Shown here one piece after another: positions 40,151 through 48,963 of a DNA stretch of 64,000 bases. The translations under genes and the position numbers were made by a program. This DNA comes from Microbispora sp. ZYX-F-249 (GTDB lineage: Bacteria > Actinomycetota > Actinomycetes > Streptosporangiales > Streptosporangiaceae), in NCBI RefSeq assembly GCF_039649665.1, contig NZ_JBDJAW010000012.1, positions 62,001 through 126,000 on the forward strand. The letters run 5' to 3'. The stretch's first letter is position 1, and each line of letters starts with the position of its first letter. A model generated the notes under the pieces. It made no database searches. It saw only the letters and a list, made by a program, of their open reading frames with translations, and had not been told where the DNA came from.

Positions 40151-40978
40151 ATGAGATTCCTCATCGTCGGTGGCAGTGGATTTCTCGGCAGCGAACTCGC
40201 TCGGCGGTGTCTGGCGTCCGGACATGAGGTGGCCGCGACCTACCTCACCCGATCAGGAGAGACCGCCGGCATTGAGTGGTTGCCGCTCGATGTGCGCCGG
40301 AAAGAGGCCGTCGACGCGCTGATCAGCGCATTCCGGCCTGATGTGGTCGTCAACGCCGCGTTCCGGCAGACGGATTGGGCGCCCACCGCGATTGGAGCCG
40401 TGAACGTGGCTCTCGCTGCCTGTGCGGCTGGCGGGCGTCTGGTCCATGTGTCGAGCGACGCGGTCTTCTCCGGTGCCGCGATCCGCTATGACGAGACCTG
40501 TGTTCCCGACCCGATCACTCCGTACGGCGCGGCCAAGGCCGCCGCAGAGACGGCGGTGGCCGCGATCGCGCCGTCGGCGGTCATAGCCCGGACGTCCCTC
40601 ATCATCGGCGACGGTGACTCCCCGCACGAGGCGCTGGTGCGTTCACTGGCCGGCGGGGCGAGGGGAGTGCTGTTCACCGACGACGTGCGGTGTCCCGTGC
40701 ACGTCGCCGATCTCGCCGCCGCGCTCCTCGAACTCGCCGTGTCCGGGCATCACGGAGTCCATCACGTCGCGGGGGCCGACGCGGTGAGCCGATACGAGCT
40801 GGGAGTGCTCATCGCCCGGCGTGACGGCCTCGACGAAAGTGGTCTGCCATCAGGCCGGCGGGCGGACAGCGGTATACCCGGACCGCTCGATGTGCGTCTG
40901 GAATGCGACATGACCCAGCGGCGGCTCCGGACCACGCTACGTGGCGCGCGGCAGTTCCTGGGCGAGGCTTCCTGCTGA
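40151..40978 (+). CDS. NAD(P)-dependent epimerase/dehydratase (RmlD-like SDR)
   Basis: A 275-residue extended SDR. The N-terminal MRFLIVGGSGFLGSELARRC has the GGxGFxG cofactor motif. VNAAFRQTDW near 67, VHVSSDAVFSG near 98 and the YGAAK active-site pair near 124 follow the dTDP-4-dehydrorhamnose reductase plan. The end (MTQRRLRTTLRGARQFLGEA) matches RmlD-like proteins. No sugar-nucleotide genes are nearby, so a role in rhamnose synthesis is doubtful. The gene is monocistronic and followed by a 1.5-kb gap. Confidence 0.9.
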   Translation: MRFLIVGGSGFLGSELARRCLASGHEVAATYLTRSGETAGIEWLPLDVRRKEAVDALISAFRPDVVVNAAFRQTDWAPTAIGAVNVALAACAAGGRLVHVSSDAVFSGAAIRYDETCVPDPITPYGAAKAAAETAVAAIAPSAVIARTSLIIGDGDSPHEALVRSLAGGARGVLFTDDVRCPVHVADLAAALLELAVSGHHGVHHVAGADAVSRYELGVLIARRDGLDESGLPSGRRADSGIPGPLDVRLECDMTQRRLRTTLRGARQFLGEASC

Positions 40979-41026
40979 TCGCGATCTTCTCGTGATGAAG
41001 CGGACTCCGACTCCGCTGGCAGCAGG

Positions 41027-41060
41027 CGCTGCCGCTGCAGATGGGGCAGCACCGGCAGCG
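41027..41060 (+). terminator. Possible terminator after the epimerase gene
   Basis: CGCTGCCG (41027-41034) pairs with CGGCAGCG (41053-41060), and CTGC with GCAG inside, about 50 bp after the stop at 40978. There is no U-run. Confidence 0.4.
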
Positions 41061-41242
41061 TCCGCGATCGATGATCATGACGTTGCGCGAGCTCCAGCAG
41101 GGGAGTGGGGAGCCGATCGCCGGTAGCTCACCGGCGAGTTCGGGATCTCCATAGGGCCAGGGCCGGCATCTGGAGTCACTTGACGCGACGGCTGGCGCCG
41201 AGGGGGCCGCCTTGATGAGCCAGGGGGGCCGAGTTCCCCCAG

Positions 41243-41309
41243 ACCGGACACTCTAGGCGGATATAGTTCATTTCCGCCTATACCAAACAGAATTCACCTT
41301 CTGTCCGGT
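41243..41309. repeat. Nested inverted repeats in gene-poor DNA
   Basis: Outer arms ACCGGACA (41243-41250) and TGTCCGGT (41302-41309) enclose inner arms TAGGCGG (41254-41260) and CCGCCTA (41274-41280), in an AT-richer stretch. It may be an operator or the scar of a lost element. Confidence 0.5.
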
Positions 41310-41741
41310 ATGGCGGAGAGCGGGGGTTTCTGTCCGATGGGCGAGGCCTCGCAGCGGATCGCAGCCATCTTGCGGGCGGGGTGCTCGGGGCCGCGGTGAC
41401 GATGCAATCGCGGGTTCCGGATGTCGTCGGCGCGGCGGGCGCTGCGCCTATGGCGCGCGGGTGAGTGGCGGGCCGGCCGGGCTCCGGCGGCCCTGAAGGC
41501 CGGCAGGGCCATCGGAGCCCGCGCGTCCCGGCGCTGCCGGAACGGTCCGGCCGCCGCCGCGTACACGGCGCGGCCGTCGTCGCCGCCGCGCCGGTGCGAG
41601 AGTTCGCCGGTCGAGTCCGAGGACCCGGTCGACGATCGCCGGGCCGCGTGCGGCGTGGACTCGGCTCACGGCGCCCGGGAGGCCAATTGGCCGGGTTACC
41701 CCGCCTTCTCCTGCCCTGGCACCCCCTTCCGGCAATGCTCG

Positions 41742-41760
41742 ATAATGAACATTATGTCAA
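41742..41760 (-). promoter_or_regulatory. Relic promoter with ATAATG-AA-CATTAT palindrome
   Basis: On the minus strand TTGACA (41760-41755) directly adjoins the palindrome with arms ATAATG (41742-41747) and CATTAT (41750-41755). No intact gene lies downstream of it. The whole span 40979-42463 shows no credible complete ORF. Confidence 0.5.
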
Positions 41761-42262
41761 GTAGTGCTTTGAAGGCCCTCCCCGTCCGCCGGGATCGGGG
41801 TGCTCACGCCGCTGCGGCATCGAGCGCAGCCCGCGGGTGCGGCGTGCACCGGCATCGGCACCGAGCGCGGGCCCAGCGGCTGCTTTCCCTGCTGCGGACG
41901 GATGCTTCGCCCACACAACCACGACGAGGGCCGCCGTGGCCGCGTCCGTCCTTGCCCGGTTCGATACGCCTGGCGCAGCTGCCACCGGGACGGCCCCTTG
42001 TTCTATCCGTCTCCGGTCGGCCCCTCGGCGAGCCCTGCGGGGGCCGGTCACGCACAGTCACCGCTCCCCTCTCCCCCGCTTTGTCCGCCGCTCGAGGCCC
42101 GTGCCCACGAGCGCGACCCGCTGTCGCGGTCCGGCAGCCGGGACGAGACTCACTCCCCCGCGGTCGGCCACTGTGGCGGCGTCCAGCAGGTCGCCCTCTT
42201 TTTCTCGCGGTTCGAAGCCGTGCGTGGCGAGTGCCGTCTCAGGCGGGCGCGGGCGACGTCTC

Positions 42263-42345
42263 TCATGGCGCTTGCGGGAGGACGTCGCCCGTGTCGATCA
42301 GCGACTTGAGGTTCGCCAGCACGGCCGGCCATCCGTGTTGTCGTA
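42263..42345 (-). pseudogene. C-terminal remnant of an SRPBCC/AHSA1-like gene
   Basis: The minus strand encodes HGWPAVLANLKSLIDTG followed by DVLPQAP and a stop at 42263, which resembles the tail of actinobacterial SRPBCC/AHSA1 proteins. The preceding residues TGFAWYD lie in a different frame, as a single-base deletion would cause. Nothing longer of the gene survives. Confidence 0.45.
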
Positions 42346-42463
42346 CCAGGCGAAGCCTGTACACCAAGCCAACCGACGACATCGCCGCCGGCCATGTCCA
42401 AGAGACAAGATCACGAGGCCCGGGGCATCTCAGCACGACGAATGTGTGGCAGGAACAGGGACG

Positions 42464-42865
42464 CTAACTGTGGTGCGTCACCGCCAGGGTGCGCACGACG
42501 CAGAACTCGTTGCCCTCGGGGTCGGCCATGACCACCCAGCTTCGGTCTGGGCCTTGGCCCACATCTCTCTTGACGGCGCCGAGACCGAGCAGTCTGGTCA
42601 CCTCGTCGTCGGTGCTGCCGTCGATCGGGCTGACGTCGAGGTGGAGCCGGTTTTTCACGGTCTTGCCCTCGGGCACCTGGATGAACTGCAGGGTGGGCGG
42701 CATCTGGCGGGTGAGCACCTGCTCGATGGTCGGCTCCCAGGAGCCGATTTCGACCTTGCCTTCGTTGCGGTCGATCACGTTGAGGTCCAGGACCTCGCAC
42801 CAGAAGGCCGCGACTCTCTCCGGGTCGTGGCAGTCGATGGTCAACTCGGTGAATCTACTTGTCAT
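42464..42865 (-). CDS. VOC family (glyoxalase-like) protein
   Basis: A 133-residue vicinal-oxygen-chelate protein. It has two beta-alpha-beta-beta-beta modules: ELTIDCHDPERVAAFWCEVL at the start, RLHLDVSPIDGSTDDEVTRL in the middle and VMADPEGNEFCVV at the end. The His in LHLD and Glu in NEFC are the usual metal ligands. Its ATG overlaps the end of the FAD monooxygenase gene by 11 bases, so it is the last gene of the five-gene operon. Related proteins are dioxygenases, isomerases or drug-binding proteins. Confidence 0.88.
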   Translation of the reverse strand: MTSRFTELTIDCHDPERVAAFWCEVLDLNVIDRNEGKVEIGSWEPTIEQVLTRQMPPTLQFIQVPEGKTVKNRLHLDVSPIDGSTDDEVTRLLGLGAVKRDVGQGPDRSWVVMADPEGNEFCVVRTLAVTHHS

Positions 42866-44477
42866 GTCTCTCTCCGGTGTTCGAAGGCGTTCCGAACCAT
42901 GCGGAGAGTGCCGCACGCAGCGAAGGCGTGGCGGTGTCCGCAGGTTCGTCCAGGCCGGCGGCCCAGGCGAGATGGCCGTCCGGGCGGATCAGCAGGGCGT
43001 CGGCCTGCCGGTCGGCGGTCTTGGCAGTGTGGACATCGAGGAGATGCCGCCATTCCCAGGCGGCCTGGCGGAGCTCTGGGCGGTCGGCCAGGTCGAGCAG
43101 GACGGGCCGGGCGGTGCGCATGAGCTCGGCCACGCTGACGACGCCTTCATCGGTGTGCAGGGTGAGGTCGGGGGCGAAGGTGCCGGCCAGCGGATGATGT
43201 CCGGTGCCGGGCATCGGGTAGCGGATGTCGGTGCCGGCGACGAGGGCTCCCATGCGGCGCAGCGGCTGCTCGTCGGTGAGCAGTTCGGTGAAGATCTCCC
43301 GGAGCGCTTCGGCGGCTGCGTCGTGCCCGCGGCGCAGGGCCACCTGCGCTCGGGTGTGCAGCATGGTGCGGGCGCCGGCGAGATGGCGTTCGGTGTGGTA
43401 GGTGTCCAGCAGGCCAGCCGGGGCCGTGCCGTGCAGGTCGGCGGCGAGCTTCCAGGCCAGGTTGACCGCGTCCAGCATGCCGGCGTTGAGCGCCACTCCG
43501 GTGGCGGGGAACAGGTGCGCCGCGTCACCGGCCAGGAAGATGCGGCCCTCGCGGTAGCGCTCGGCCTGACGGGCCTTGAAGGTGAAGCGCGACAGGCGGG
43601 TCGATCCGGCCAGCGGCAGGTGGACGCCGAGCACGCGGTGGATGCTGTCCTGCAGTTCGGTGAGGGTCATCGGGACGTCGTCGTCGTATTCGGTGGTCTC
43701 GTCCTCGATGGTGTAGAGGGAGACGGACCGGGTGCCGGGTGAGGAGCCGACGCCGAGCAGGCCCTGGCCGGTGCGGGTGAATCCGGCGCGGATGGTGCCG
43801 AAGCCGGGAACGTCGAGATCGCCGTTGCCGAGAACGGTGACCGTGTCGGGCAGGGTGACCTGGGCCAGCCGGTTGACCTCGGGATAGGTGGTGCCGGGGA
43901 ACGGGATGCCGGCCTTGTCGCGGATGCCGCTGCGCGCGCCGTCACATGCGACGAGGTACCGGCTGCTCGTCCGGTACGGTCCGTCCGGGCCGCGCACGTC
44001 CACGGTCACCGCGTCGTCGTCCTGGCTCACCTCGATCACTTCGTGCCCGCGGCGGAGGTCCACGCCGAGTTCGCCGGCGCGTTCGCCGAGCAGCCGCTCC
44101 AGCAGTTGCTGCGGCAGCGGCAGGGCGTGCATCGGGGGATCCGGCATCCGGGTGAAGTCCAGGTGCACCCCGCCGAACGGGAACCGGGGGGCGGGCATCG
44201 GGCCGGTGCAGGCCGCTTCGAAACGGTCCAGCAAGCCTCGGTGGCGCAGCAGGTCCAGGATCTGGCCGCCCAGGCCGCCGGCTTTGGGGGTGTCGCGGGG
44301 TCGCGGCTGCCGTTCCAGGACCAGGGGCCGCACTCCGGCCAGGCGTAGTTCGGCGGCCAGCATGAGACCGGTCGGGCCGGCCCCCACGATGATCACGTCG
44401 GCATTGTCCGACGGCCGCTCTTCTTCCGCGGGCTGGGTGGCATCGTGGTGCTTCATCATCGATGATCTCTCAATCAT
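42855..44477 (-). CDS. FAD-dependent aromatic hydroxylase/monooxygenase
   Basis: A 540-residue group A flavin monooxygenase (PheA/TfdB or Rox-like, FAD_binding_3). GAGPTGLMLAAEL (near 32-44) binds FAD, VACDGARSGIRDKAG (near 178) is the DG motif and FLAGDAAHLFPATGVALN (near 316) is the GD motif. The C-terminal thioredoxin-like domain covers about 400-540. The family hydroxylates phenols, polyketides and rifamycins. ATG 44459 is an alternative start. Penultimate gene of the LysR-linked operon. Confidence 0.92.
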   Translation of the reverse strand: MIERSSMMKHHDATQPAEEERPSDNADVIIVGAGPTGLMLAAELRLAGVRPLVLERQPRPRDTPKAGGLGGQILDLLRHRGLLDRFEAACTGPMPAPRFPFGGVHLDFTRMPDPPMHALPLPQQLLERLLGERAGELGVDLRRGHEVIEVSQDDDAVTVDVRGPDGPYRTSSRYLVACDGARSGIRDKAGIPFPGTTYPEVNRLAQVTLPDTVTVLGNGDLDVPGFGTIRAGFTRTGQGLLGVGSSPGTRSVSLYTIEDETTEYDDDVPMTLTELQDSIHRVLGVHLPLAGSTRLSRFTFKARQAERYREGRIFLAGDAAHLFPATGVALNAGMLDAVNLAWKLAADLHGTAPAGLLDTYHTERHLAGARTMLHTRAQVALRRGHDAAAEALREIFTELLTDEQPLRRMGALVAGTDIRYPMPGTGHHPLAGTFAPDLTLHTDEGVVSVAELMRTARPVLLDLADRPELRQAAWEWRHLLDVHTAKTADRQADALLIRPDGHLAWAAGLDEPADTATPSLRAALSAWFGTPSNTGERHDK

Positions 44478-44492
44478 GTCGGGACGGAGGTG

Positions 44493-45305
44493 TCAGCCGG
44501 GAGCCAGGCGGCTGAGATGCTCCCAGGCGCGGTATTCCTCGGTCCTTGCCTGGTTCATCTGCTGGACCAGGTCGAAGGACTGGCTGCCGACGATCAGCCG
44601 CAGGGGCGGGCGGGGCAGGTCCACGAGTTGCATGACGACCGGCGCGGCCGTGCTCGGGTCGGGCCCCGTTTCGTCGCCCCACATCTCGGCGAGCTTCGCC
44701 CGCAGCGGCTCGTACGCCGGGCTGGGCGTGGTGGCTGTCGTGCCGGTCGTGAACAGGCCGGTGTCGTAGCCGCCCGGCTGGACGATGGTGACCTTGACGC
44801 CGAAGGGCTCGACCTCCATGGCCAGCGCCTGGCCGAGGGAGTCGATCGCGGACTTTCCCGCCGCGTACAGGCCGGCCGAGGCCATCCCGCCGCCCGTGCC
44901 CATCGTCGTCACCAAGAGGATGTGGCCCGAGCCCTGGGCGCGCAGGTGGGGCAGCACGGCCTGGGTGACCCAGATCTGGCCCAGGACGTTGACGTCGAAG
45001 TGGGCTCTGATCTGGAGCTCCGTGGCCTCTTCGACCATGCCGTACAACATCGCGCCGGCGTTGTTGACCACGATGTCGAGCTTGCCGAACGCGGCAACCG
45101 CCCGTTCCACGCCCTCGTGCACCGCGGCGCGGTCGGAGACGTCGAGCGGGAGGCACGCCAGGGTGTCGGGGTGGCGGGCCCGCAGGGCCGCCAGCGGCGC
45201 CATGTCGCGGGCCGCGGCCACGACGCGATCTCCTCGCTCCAGCGCCGCCTCCGCGAACGCTCTGCCCAGCCCCCTGGACGCACCGGTGATGAACCACACA
45301 CGCAT
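44493..45305 (-). CDS. SDR family oxidoreductase
   Basis: A 270-residue short-chain dehydrogenase. TGASRGLG (residues 7-14), NNAGAMLYG (near 84), catalytic Ser in VTTMGTGGG region near 134 replaced by Thr-rich loop, and LYAAGKSA near 150 with the YxxxK pair are visible. AAGGAG precedes the ATG by 8 bases. It lies 17 bases after the serine hydrolase gene and 15 before the FAD hydroxylase, hence co-transcribed. It could reduce or oxidise an operon intermediate. Confidence 0.9.
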   Translation of the reverse strand: MRVWFITGASRGLGRAFAEAALERGDRVVAAARDMAPLAALRARHPDTLACLPLDVSDRAAVHEGVERAVAAFGKLDIVVNNAGAMLYGMVEEATELQIRAHFDVNVLGQIWVTQAVLPHLRAQGSGHILLVTTMGTGGGMASAGLYAAGKSAIDSLGQALAMEVEPFGVKVTIVQPGGYDTGLFTTGTTATTPSPAYEPLRAKLAEMWGDETGPDPSTAAPVVMQLVDLPRPPLRLIVGSQSFDLVQQMNQARTEEYRAWEHLSRLAPG

Positions 45306-45322
45306 GACATTCACTCCTTGCA

Positions 45323-46552
45323 TCAGTCGTCGATGGCCTGGTAGACGGTGGTCCAGAAGTCGGCCATAAGGTGGGCCGGATTCGGGACGGTGTAGCCGAG
45401 CTGGCAGAGCAGGATGCCGGTGAGCTGGTTGGCCGGGTCGGCGTAGGCGGAGGTGCCGCTGCCGCCGTCCCAGCCGAACTGGCCGATCGGCGCGTAGTCG
45501 CCGCGGTAGGTGCGCACCGCCATGCCGATGCCCCAGCCGCCCTGCTGGCCCTGGCCGAAGGAGATGTGCACGGCGCTGGTGGCCAGGGCGGTGCGGGCGG
45601 CGTTCTGCTCGGAGGTGAGCCGGTTGGTGGTCATCAGCTCCACCGCGGCGCGGGACAGGACGCGGCGGCCGTTGTGGGTTCCGCCGTTGAGCAGCATCCG
45701 GAAGTAGGCGTGGTAGTCGTCGGCGGTCGACACCAGGCCGCCACCGCCGCCCTGGAACGCCGGCGGCTTGCTCCAACGACCGTTCTCGGGCTCGTCCCAG
45801 GCGAGGAACTCGCCCGTGGCGGGGTCGGGGGCGTACAGGGTGGGCAGCCGGTCGAGCCGGTCGGCGGGCACGTGGAAGCCGGTGTCGCTCATCCCCAGGG
45901 GCTCGAAGATGCGCTCGCGCAGGAAGTCCTCGAAGCTCTGGCCGGTGACCCGGGAGACGAGCACGCCGACCAGGTCACTGCTGAGCTGGTACTGCCACTG
46001 CTCGCCGGGCTGGTGCATCAGCGGCAGCTCGCCCAGGCGGCGCATCCACTCGTCCTGCTCCGGCACCTCGGTCGGCAGGTTCGGGGTCAGGCCGCGCTCG
46101 AAGATGGCGTTCAGGATCGGGGTGCCCAGCGCGGTCATGTCCATGCCGAGGCCGAAGGTGGAGGTCAGCACGTCCCGGACGGTGATCGGCCGGCGCGCCG
46201 GCACGGTGTCGTCCAGCTCGGCGTCGAGCCGCGTCAGCACTCGGCGGTCGGCCAGCTCCGGCAGCCACTCGTCCACCGTGTCGTCCAGCCGCAGCCGGCA
46301 CTCGTCCAGCAGCACCATCGCCGCCGCGATCGAGACGGGCTTCGATGTGGAGGCCATCCGGAAGATCGTGTCCCGGCGCATCGGCGCGCCACCGTCGTGC
46401 CGCATCGTCCCGATCGCCTCGACGTGGGTCTCCTCGCCGCGGCTCACCAGGGCGACGAGGCCGGGGATCCTGCCCGACGCCACGTGCCGGGTCAGCACCT
46501 CACGCAGCCTGCGTAGTCCCTGCTCGGACAGGCCGTTCCTGCCAGTTGTCAT
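45323..46552 (-). CDS. Serine hydrolase (class C beta-lactamase/esterase family)
   Basis: A 409-residue penicillin-binding-protein-like hydrolase. The nucleophile motif SxxK is in MASTSKPVS (near 71-77), the second motif is YQLSSD (near 172) and the third is GWDGGSGTSAY (near 371), the pattern of EstB-like esterases and D-aminopeptidases. No signal peptide is seen, so the enzyme acts in the cytoplasm; a true beta-lactamase is unlikely. AAGGA precedes ATG 46552. Middle gene of the operon. Confidence 0.9.
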   Translation of the reverse strand: MTTGRNGLSEQGLRRLREVLTRHVASGRIPGLVALVSRGEETHVEAIGTMRHDGGAPMRRDTIFRMASTSKPVSIAAAMVLLDECRLRLDDTVDEWLPELADRRVLTRLDAELDDTVPARRPITVRDVLTSTFGLGMDMTALGTPILNAIFERGLTPNLPTEVPEQDEWMRRLGELPLMHQPGEQWQYQLSSDLVGVLVSRVTGQSFEDFLRERIFEPLGMSDTGFHVPADRLDRLPTLYAPDPATGEFLAWDEPENGRWSKPPAFQGGGGGLVSTADDYHAYFRMLLNGGTHNGRRVLSRAAVELMTTNRLTSEQNAARTALATSAVHISFGQGQQGGWGIGMAVRTYRGDYAPIGQFGWDGGSGTSAYADPANQLTGILLCQLGYTVPNPAHLMADFWTTVYQAIDD

Positions 46553-46632
46553 GATCTTGTCCTTGTCGTCATGAATGGTCCGCCGGTTCCTTGCGATCCG
46601 GCGTTCGTGCGTTCCTCTCGCGGAGGGGCCTG

Positions 46633-47778
46633 TCAGCGGGCAGCCCGGCCAGGTGACGGCCGCTCCCCGGCGAAGCCGGAAGCGTAGTTCCTGAGCCGTA
46701 CGAGGTGGGGGCGGGCCACCGTCGTGCGGCCGAGCTCCTTCTCCGGAGGTGGGCCCAGGAAGAACTGGTCGGCGCCTTCTCGCCCCATCTGCTGATGCTC
46801 GGCGACGAAGCCGCGCATTTCCCGCTCGTAGGCGGCGAACGCCTCCGCGTGGCCGCCGCCGGCGGCCAGTTCGCCCGCCAGGATGTAGGCGCCGATCAAC
46901 GCCCGGGAGGCGTCGCGACCCGAGGCCGGCGCCGCGCAGTAACCGGCGTCCCCGACCAGCACCACCCGGCCGGAGAACCAGCGGTCCATCTCGACCTGGG
47001 CGTTCGCCTCGAAGAACAGATCCTCCGCCTCCCACATCTCCTCCAGCAGGCGCCGGACCAGCCGGCCTTCGCCGGCGAACCGCTCGGCCACGATGCGCTT
47101 GTGCTGCCCGGCGTCGTCGCGGTCGTAGGCCAGCGGCCCGGAGGCGAAGTGCAACACCGCGCGGGCTCGGGCGCCGTCGCGGGTGGCGAGCACCCCGGCC
47201 GCCTTGCCCGGTACGCGGTGAACCTGGCCGCCGGCCTCGGCGCCGAGCCGACTGGGTAGGCCGAAGACCGCCGTGTAGAGGCCCAGGTGCCGGACGAAGC
47301 GCTCCTGCGGCCCGAAGGCCAGCGAGCGGGTGCGCGAGAGCAGCCCGTCAGCGCCGGCCACCAGGTCGAAGCGGCGCGGCCGGCCGCGGTCGAAGGTGAC
47401 CCGCACGTCGGCGTCGGCCTGCTCCAGAGTGGCGACCGAGTCGTCGAAGACGTACTCGACCTCCCGCCGGGTGGCCTGGTACAGCAGGCCGGCCAGGTCG
47501 TCCCTGAGGATCTCGACGTCGGTGGGGCGGATCGCCACCGGCAGGGCGTTCTCGTCCGCCATCGCCGCGCCGCCCAGGCGCAGGTCCAGCGCTCGGACCT
47601 GGTCCAGCAGGGCCATCCGGTCCAGCACGTCCAGTGCCTCGCCGCGCAGGCCCGTCGCGTAGCCGCCCGCGCGCAGTCCGGGCGCGTGCTCCACCACCGT
47701 CGGGGTGAAGCCGTGGTGGCGCAGCCAGTACGCCAGGGCGGCCCCGGCGACGCCGGCACCGCAAACAAGGACGTCCAT
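46633..47778 (-). CDS. FAD-dependent monooxygenase
   Basis: A 381-residue UbiH/PgaE-type flavoprotein monooxygenase. GAGVAGAALAYWL (residues 7-19) binds FAD, VAGADGLLSRTRSLAFG (near 147) is the DG motif and VLVGDAGYCAAPASGRDAS (near 283) the GD motif. It is shorter than the neighbouring hydroxylase and lacks its thioredoxin-like tail, so the two are not recent duplicates. First gene of the minus-strand operon and divergent from the LysR gene with a 16-bp palindrome between them. Confidence 0.92.
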   Translation of the reverse strand: MDVLVCGAGVAGAALAYWLRHHGFTPTVVEHAPGLRAGGYATGLRGEALDVLDRMALLDQVRALDLRLGGAAMADENALPVAIRPTDVEILRDDLAGLLYQATRREVEYVFDDSVATLEQADADVRVTFDRGRPRRFDLVAGADGLLSRTRSLAFGPQERFVRHLGLYTAVFGLPSRLGAEAGGQVHRVPGKAAGVLATRDGARARAVLHFASGPLAYDRDDAGQHKRIVAERFAGEGRLVRRLLEEMWEAEDLFFEANAQVEMDRWFSGRVVLVGDAGYCAAPASGRDASRALIGAYILAGELAAGGGHAEAFAAYEREMRGFVAEHQQMGREGADQFFLGPPPEKELGRTTVARPHLVRLRNYASGFAGERPSPGRAAR

Positions 47779-47801
47779 CCACGTGCTCCCTCGACCAGCG
47801 G

Positions 47802-47817
47802 CGATTCGTACGAATCG
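47802..47817. promoter_or_regulatory. 16-bp palindrome in the LysR divergent region
   Basis: CGATTCGTACGAATCG is a perfect palindrome between the FAD monooxygenase start (47778) and the LysR start (47900). It includes the ATTC-N-GAAT geometry (T-N11-A-like) expected for a LysR site. Confidence 0.65.
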
Positions 47818-47899
47818 AGGATCAAGTACGGTGAACACCCGGAACAATGACGAACCCCGAAAGATCACCTTCAGTGGGAGTGGACGGAGCAGGTCAGGC

Positions 47900-48790
47900 G
47901 TGGAACTGCGGGACATCGAGATCTTCCTGACCTTGGCCGAGGAGTTGCACTTCGGTCGGACCGCCGCCCGGCTGTGCCTGTCGCCCGCCCGGGTCACCCA
48001 GGCGATCCAGAAGCAGGAACGTCAGGTCGGCGCTGCGCTGTTCGAGCGCAACAACCGCACGGTCCGGCTGACCCAGGTGGGGCGTCAGCTCCGGGACGAC
48101 CTGCGTCCGCTGTATGCCGGGCTGAAGGAGAGCGTGGAACGCGCCCAGCTCGCCGGTCAGGGCATCACCGGCACGCTGCGCGTCGGCATGCTCCCCCTCA
48201 ACGCCTACGACCTACGCCCCTACTGGGACGTCTTCCGCCTCCGCCACCCGCGATGGAAGCTGCGCATCCACAAGGCACAGCTGGGCGAAGCCTTTCCCGC
48301 GCTGCGGCGCGGGGACATCGACGTCCTGGTGAGCTGGCTGCCCGTCGACGAACCCGACCTCACCGTGGGGCCGGTCGTGTTCGCCGAGCAGCGCGTGCTG
48401 GCCGTCGCCGCCGACCACCAGCTCGTCGGGCGCGCGTCGGTCTCGCTGGAGACGATCTCCGACTTTCAGCACCCGCACGCCGACACCGGCCCCGGTTACT
48501 GGTTTGACGCCTACGCTCCGCGCCTCACCCACCGGGGCCGTCAGATCGAGCGCGGCCCCGTGGTCCGCGACGCGGAAGAGGCCATGACCCTCGCCAGCAT
48601 GGACGGACTCGTCGTGCTCTTCCCCGCCCACGTCAGCCGCTACTGGGCACGGCCTGACATCGCCTACCTGCCGGTCAGGGACCTGGAGCCGCTGCCGTAC
48701 GCGCTGGTGTGGCGCAGCGAGGCGGAGAGCGAGCCCATCCGGGCTCTGGCCGGGATCATCCGCGACCTGGGCCCTCTCCCGTCGGCCTGA
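47900..48790 (+). CDS. LysR family transcriptional regulator
   Basis: A 296-residue LysR regulator. Residues 1-60 are the winged helix (LRDIEIFLTLAEELHFGRTA, LSPARVTQAIQKQERQVGAA). Residues 87-290 are the periplasmic-binding-like effector domain starting at TGTLRVGMLPLNAYDLRPYW. GTG 47900 follows an AGGTCAGG site and fits the family N-terminus; the frame is open further up through the promoter. It is divergent from the five-gene oxidative operon and is its probable activator. Confidence 0.92.
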   Translation: MELRDIEIFLTLAEELHFGRTAARLCLSPARVTQAIQKQERQVGAALFERNNRTVRLTQVGRQLRDDLRPLYAGLKESVERAQLAGQGITGTLRVGMLPLNAYDLRPYWDVFRLRHPRWKLRIHKAQLGEAFPALRRGDIDVLVSWLPVDEPDLTVGPVVFAEQRVLAVAADHQLVGRASVSLETISDFQHPHADTGPGYWFDAYAPRLTHRGRQIERGPVVRDAEEAMTLASMDGLVVLFPAHVSRYWARPDIAYLPVRDLEPLPYALVWRSEAESEPIRALAGIIRDLGPLPSA

Positions 48791-48799
48791 AGAGCCCGT

Positions 48800-48886
48800 T
48801 CAGACCGTGGTGAAGTCGAGCCGGGTGTCCATGTCCAGCCGGAACCGGCCGTAGGGGTTCACGTGAGCCCAGAACAGCGGGCTGAG
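48800..48886 (-). pseudogene. Tn3-family transposase C-terminal remnant
   Basis: The minus strand encodes LSPLFWAHVNPYGRFRLD followed by MDTRLDFTTV and a stop at 48800. I read LSP-x5-HVNPYGRF as the conserved C-terminal tail of actinobacterial Tn3-type transposases. Only about 29 codons remain; no upstream part or terminal repeat pair is present. Confidence 0.5.
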
Positions 48887-48928
48887 GGCTCGCCCTGAGC
48901 CAGGGCAGCAGCTTGAAGCCCAGCAGCG

Positions 48929-48963
48929 CTGCATCCCCGCACCCTCGTGGTGCGGGGATGCAG
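48929..48963. terminator. 15-bp hairpin between convergent genes
   Basis: Arms 48929-48943 and 48949-48963 (core GCATCCCCGCACC) form a perfect stem with loop CTCGT. It lies between the LysR gene and the convergent MerR gene, so it may terminate both; it may also belong to the vanished transposon. Confidence 0.6.

Noticed and set aside
42150-42401. Minus-strand ORF of 83 codons
   Set aside because: Overlaps the SRPBCC remnant in a different frame and has no similarity.
41421-42467. Plus-strand ORF of 348 codons in the gene-poor gap
   Set aside because: Low-complexity Arg/Pro-rich product with stop-free GC skew, no start signal and no domain.
42464-48790. A polyketide or nonribosomal peptide biosynthetic cluster
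   Set aside because: Tailoring-type enzymes are present but no ketosynthase, adenylation or carrier-protein gene.
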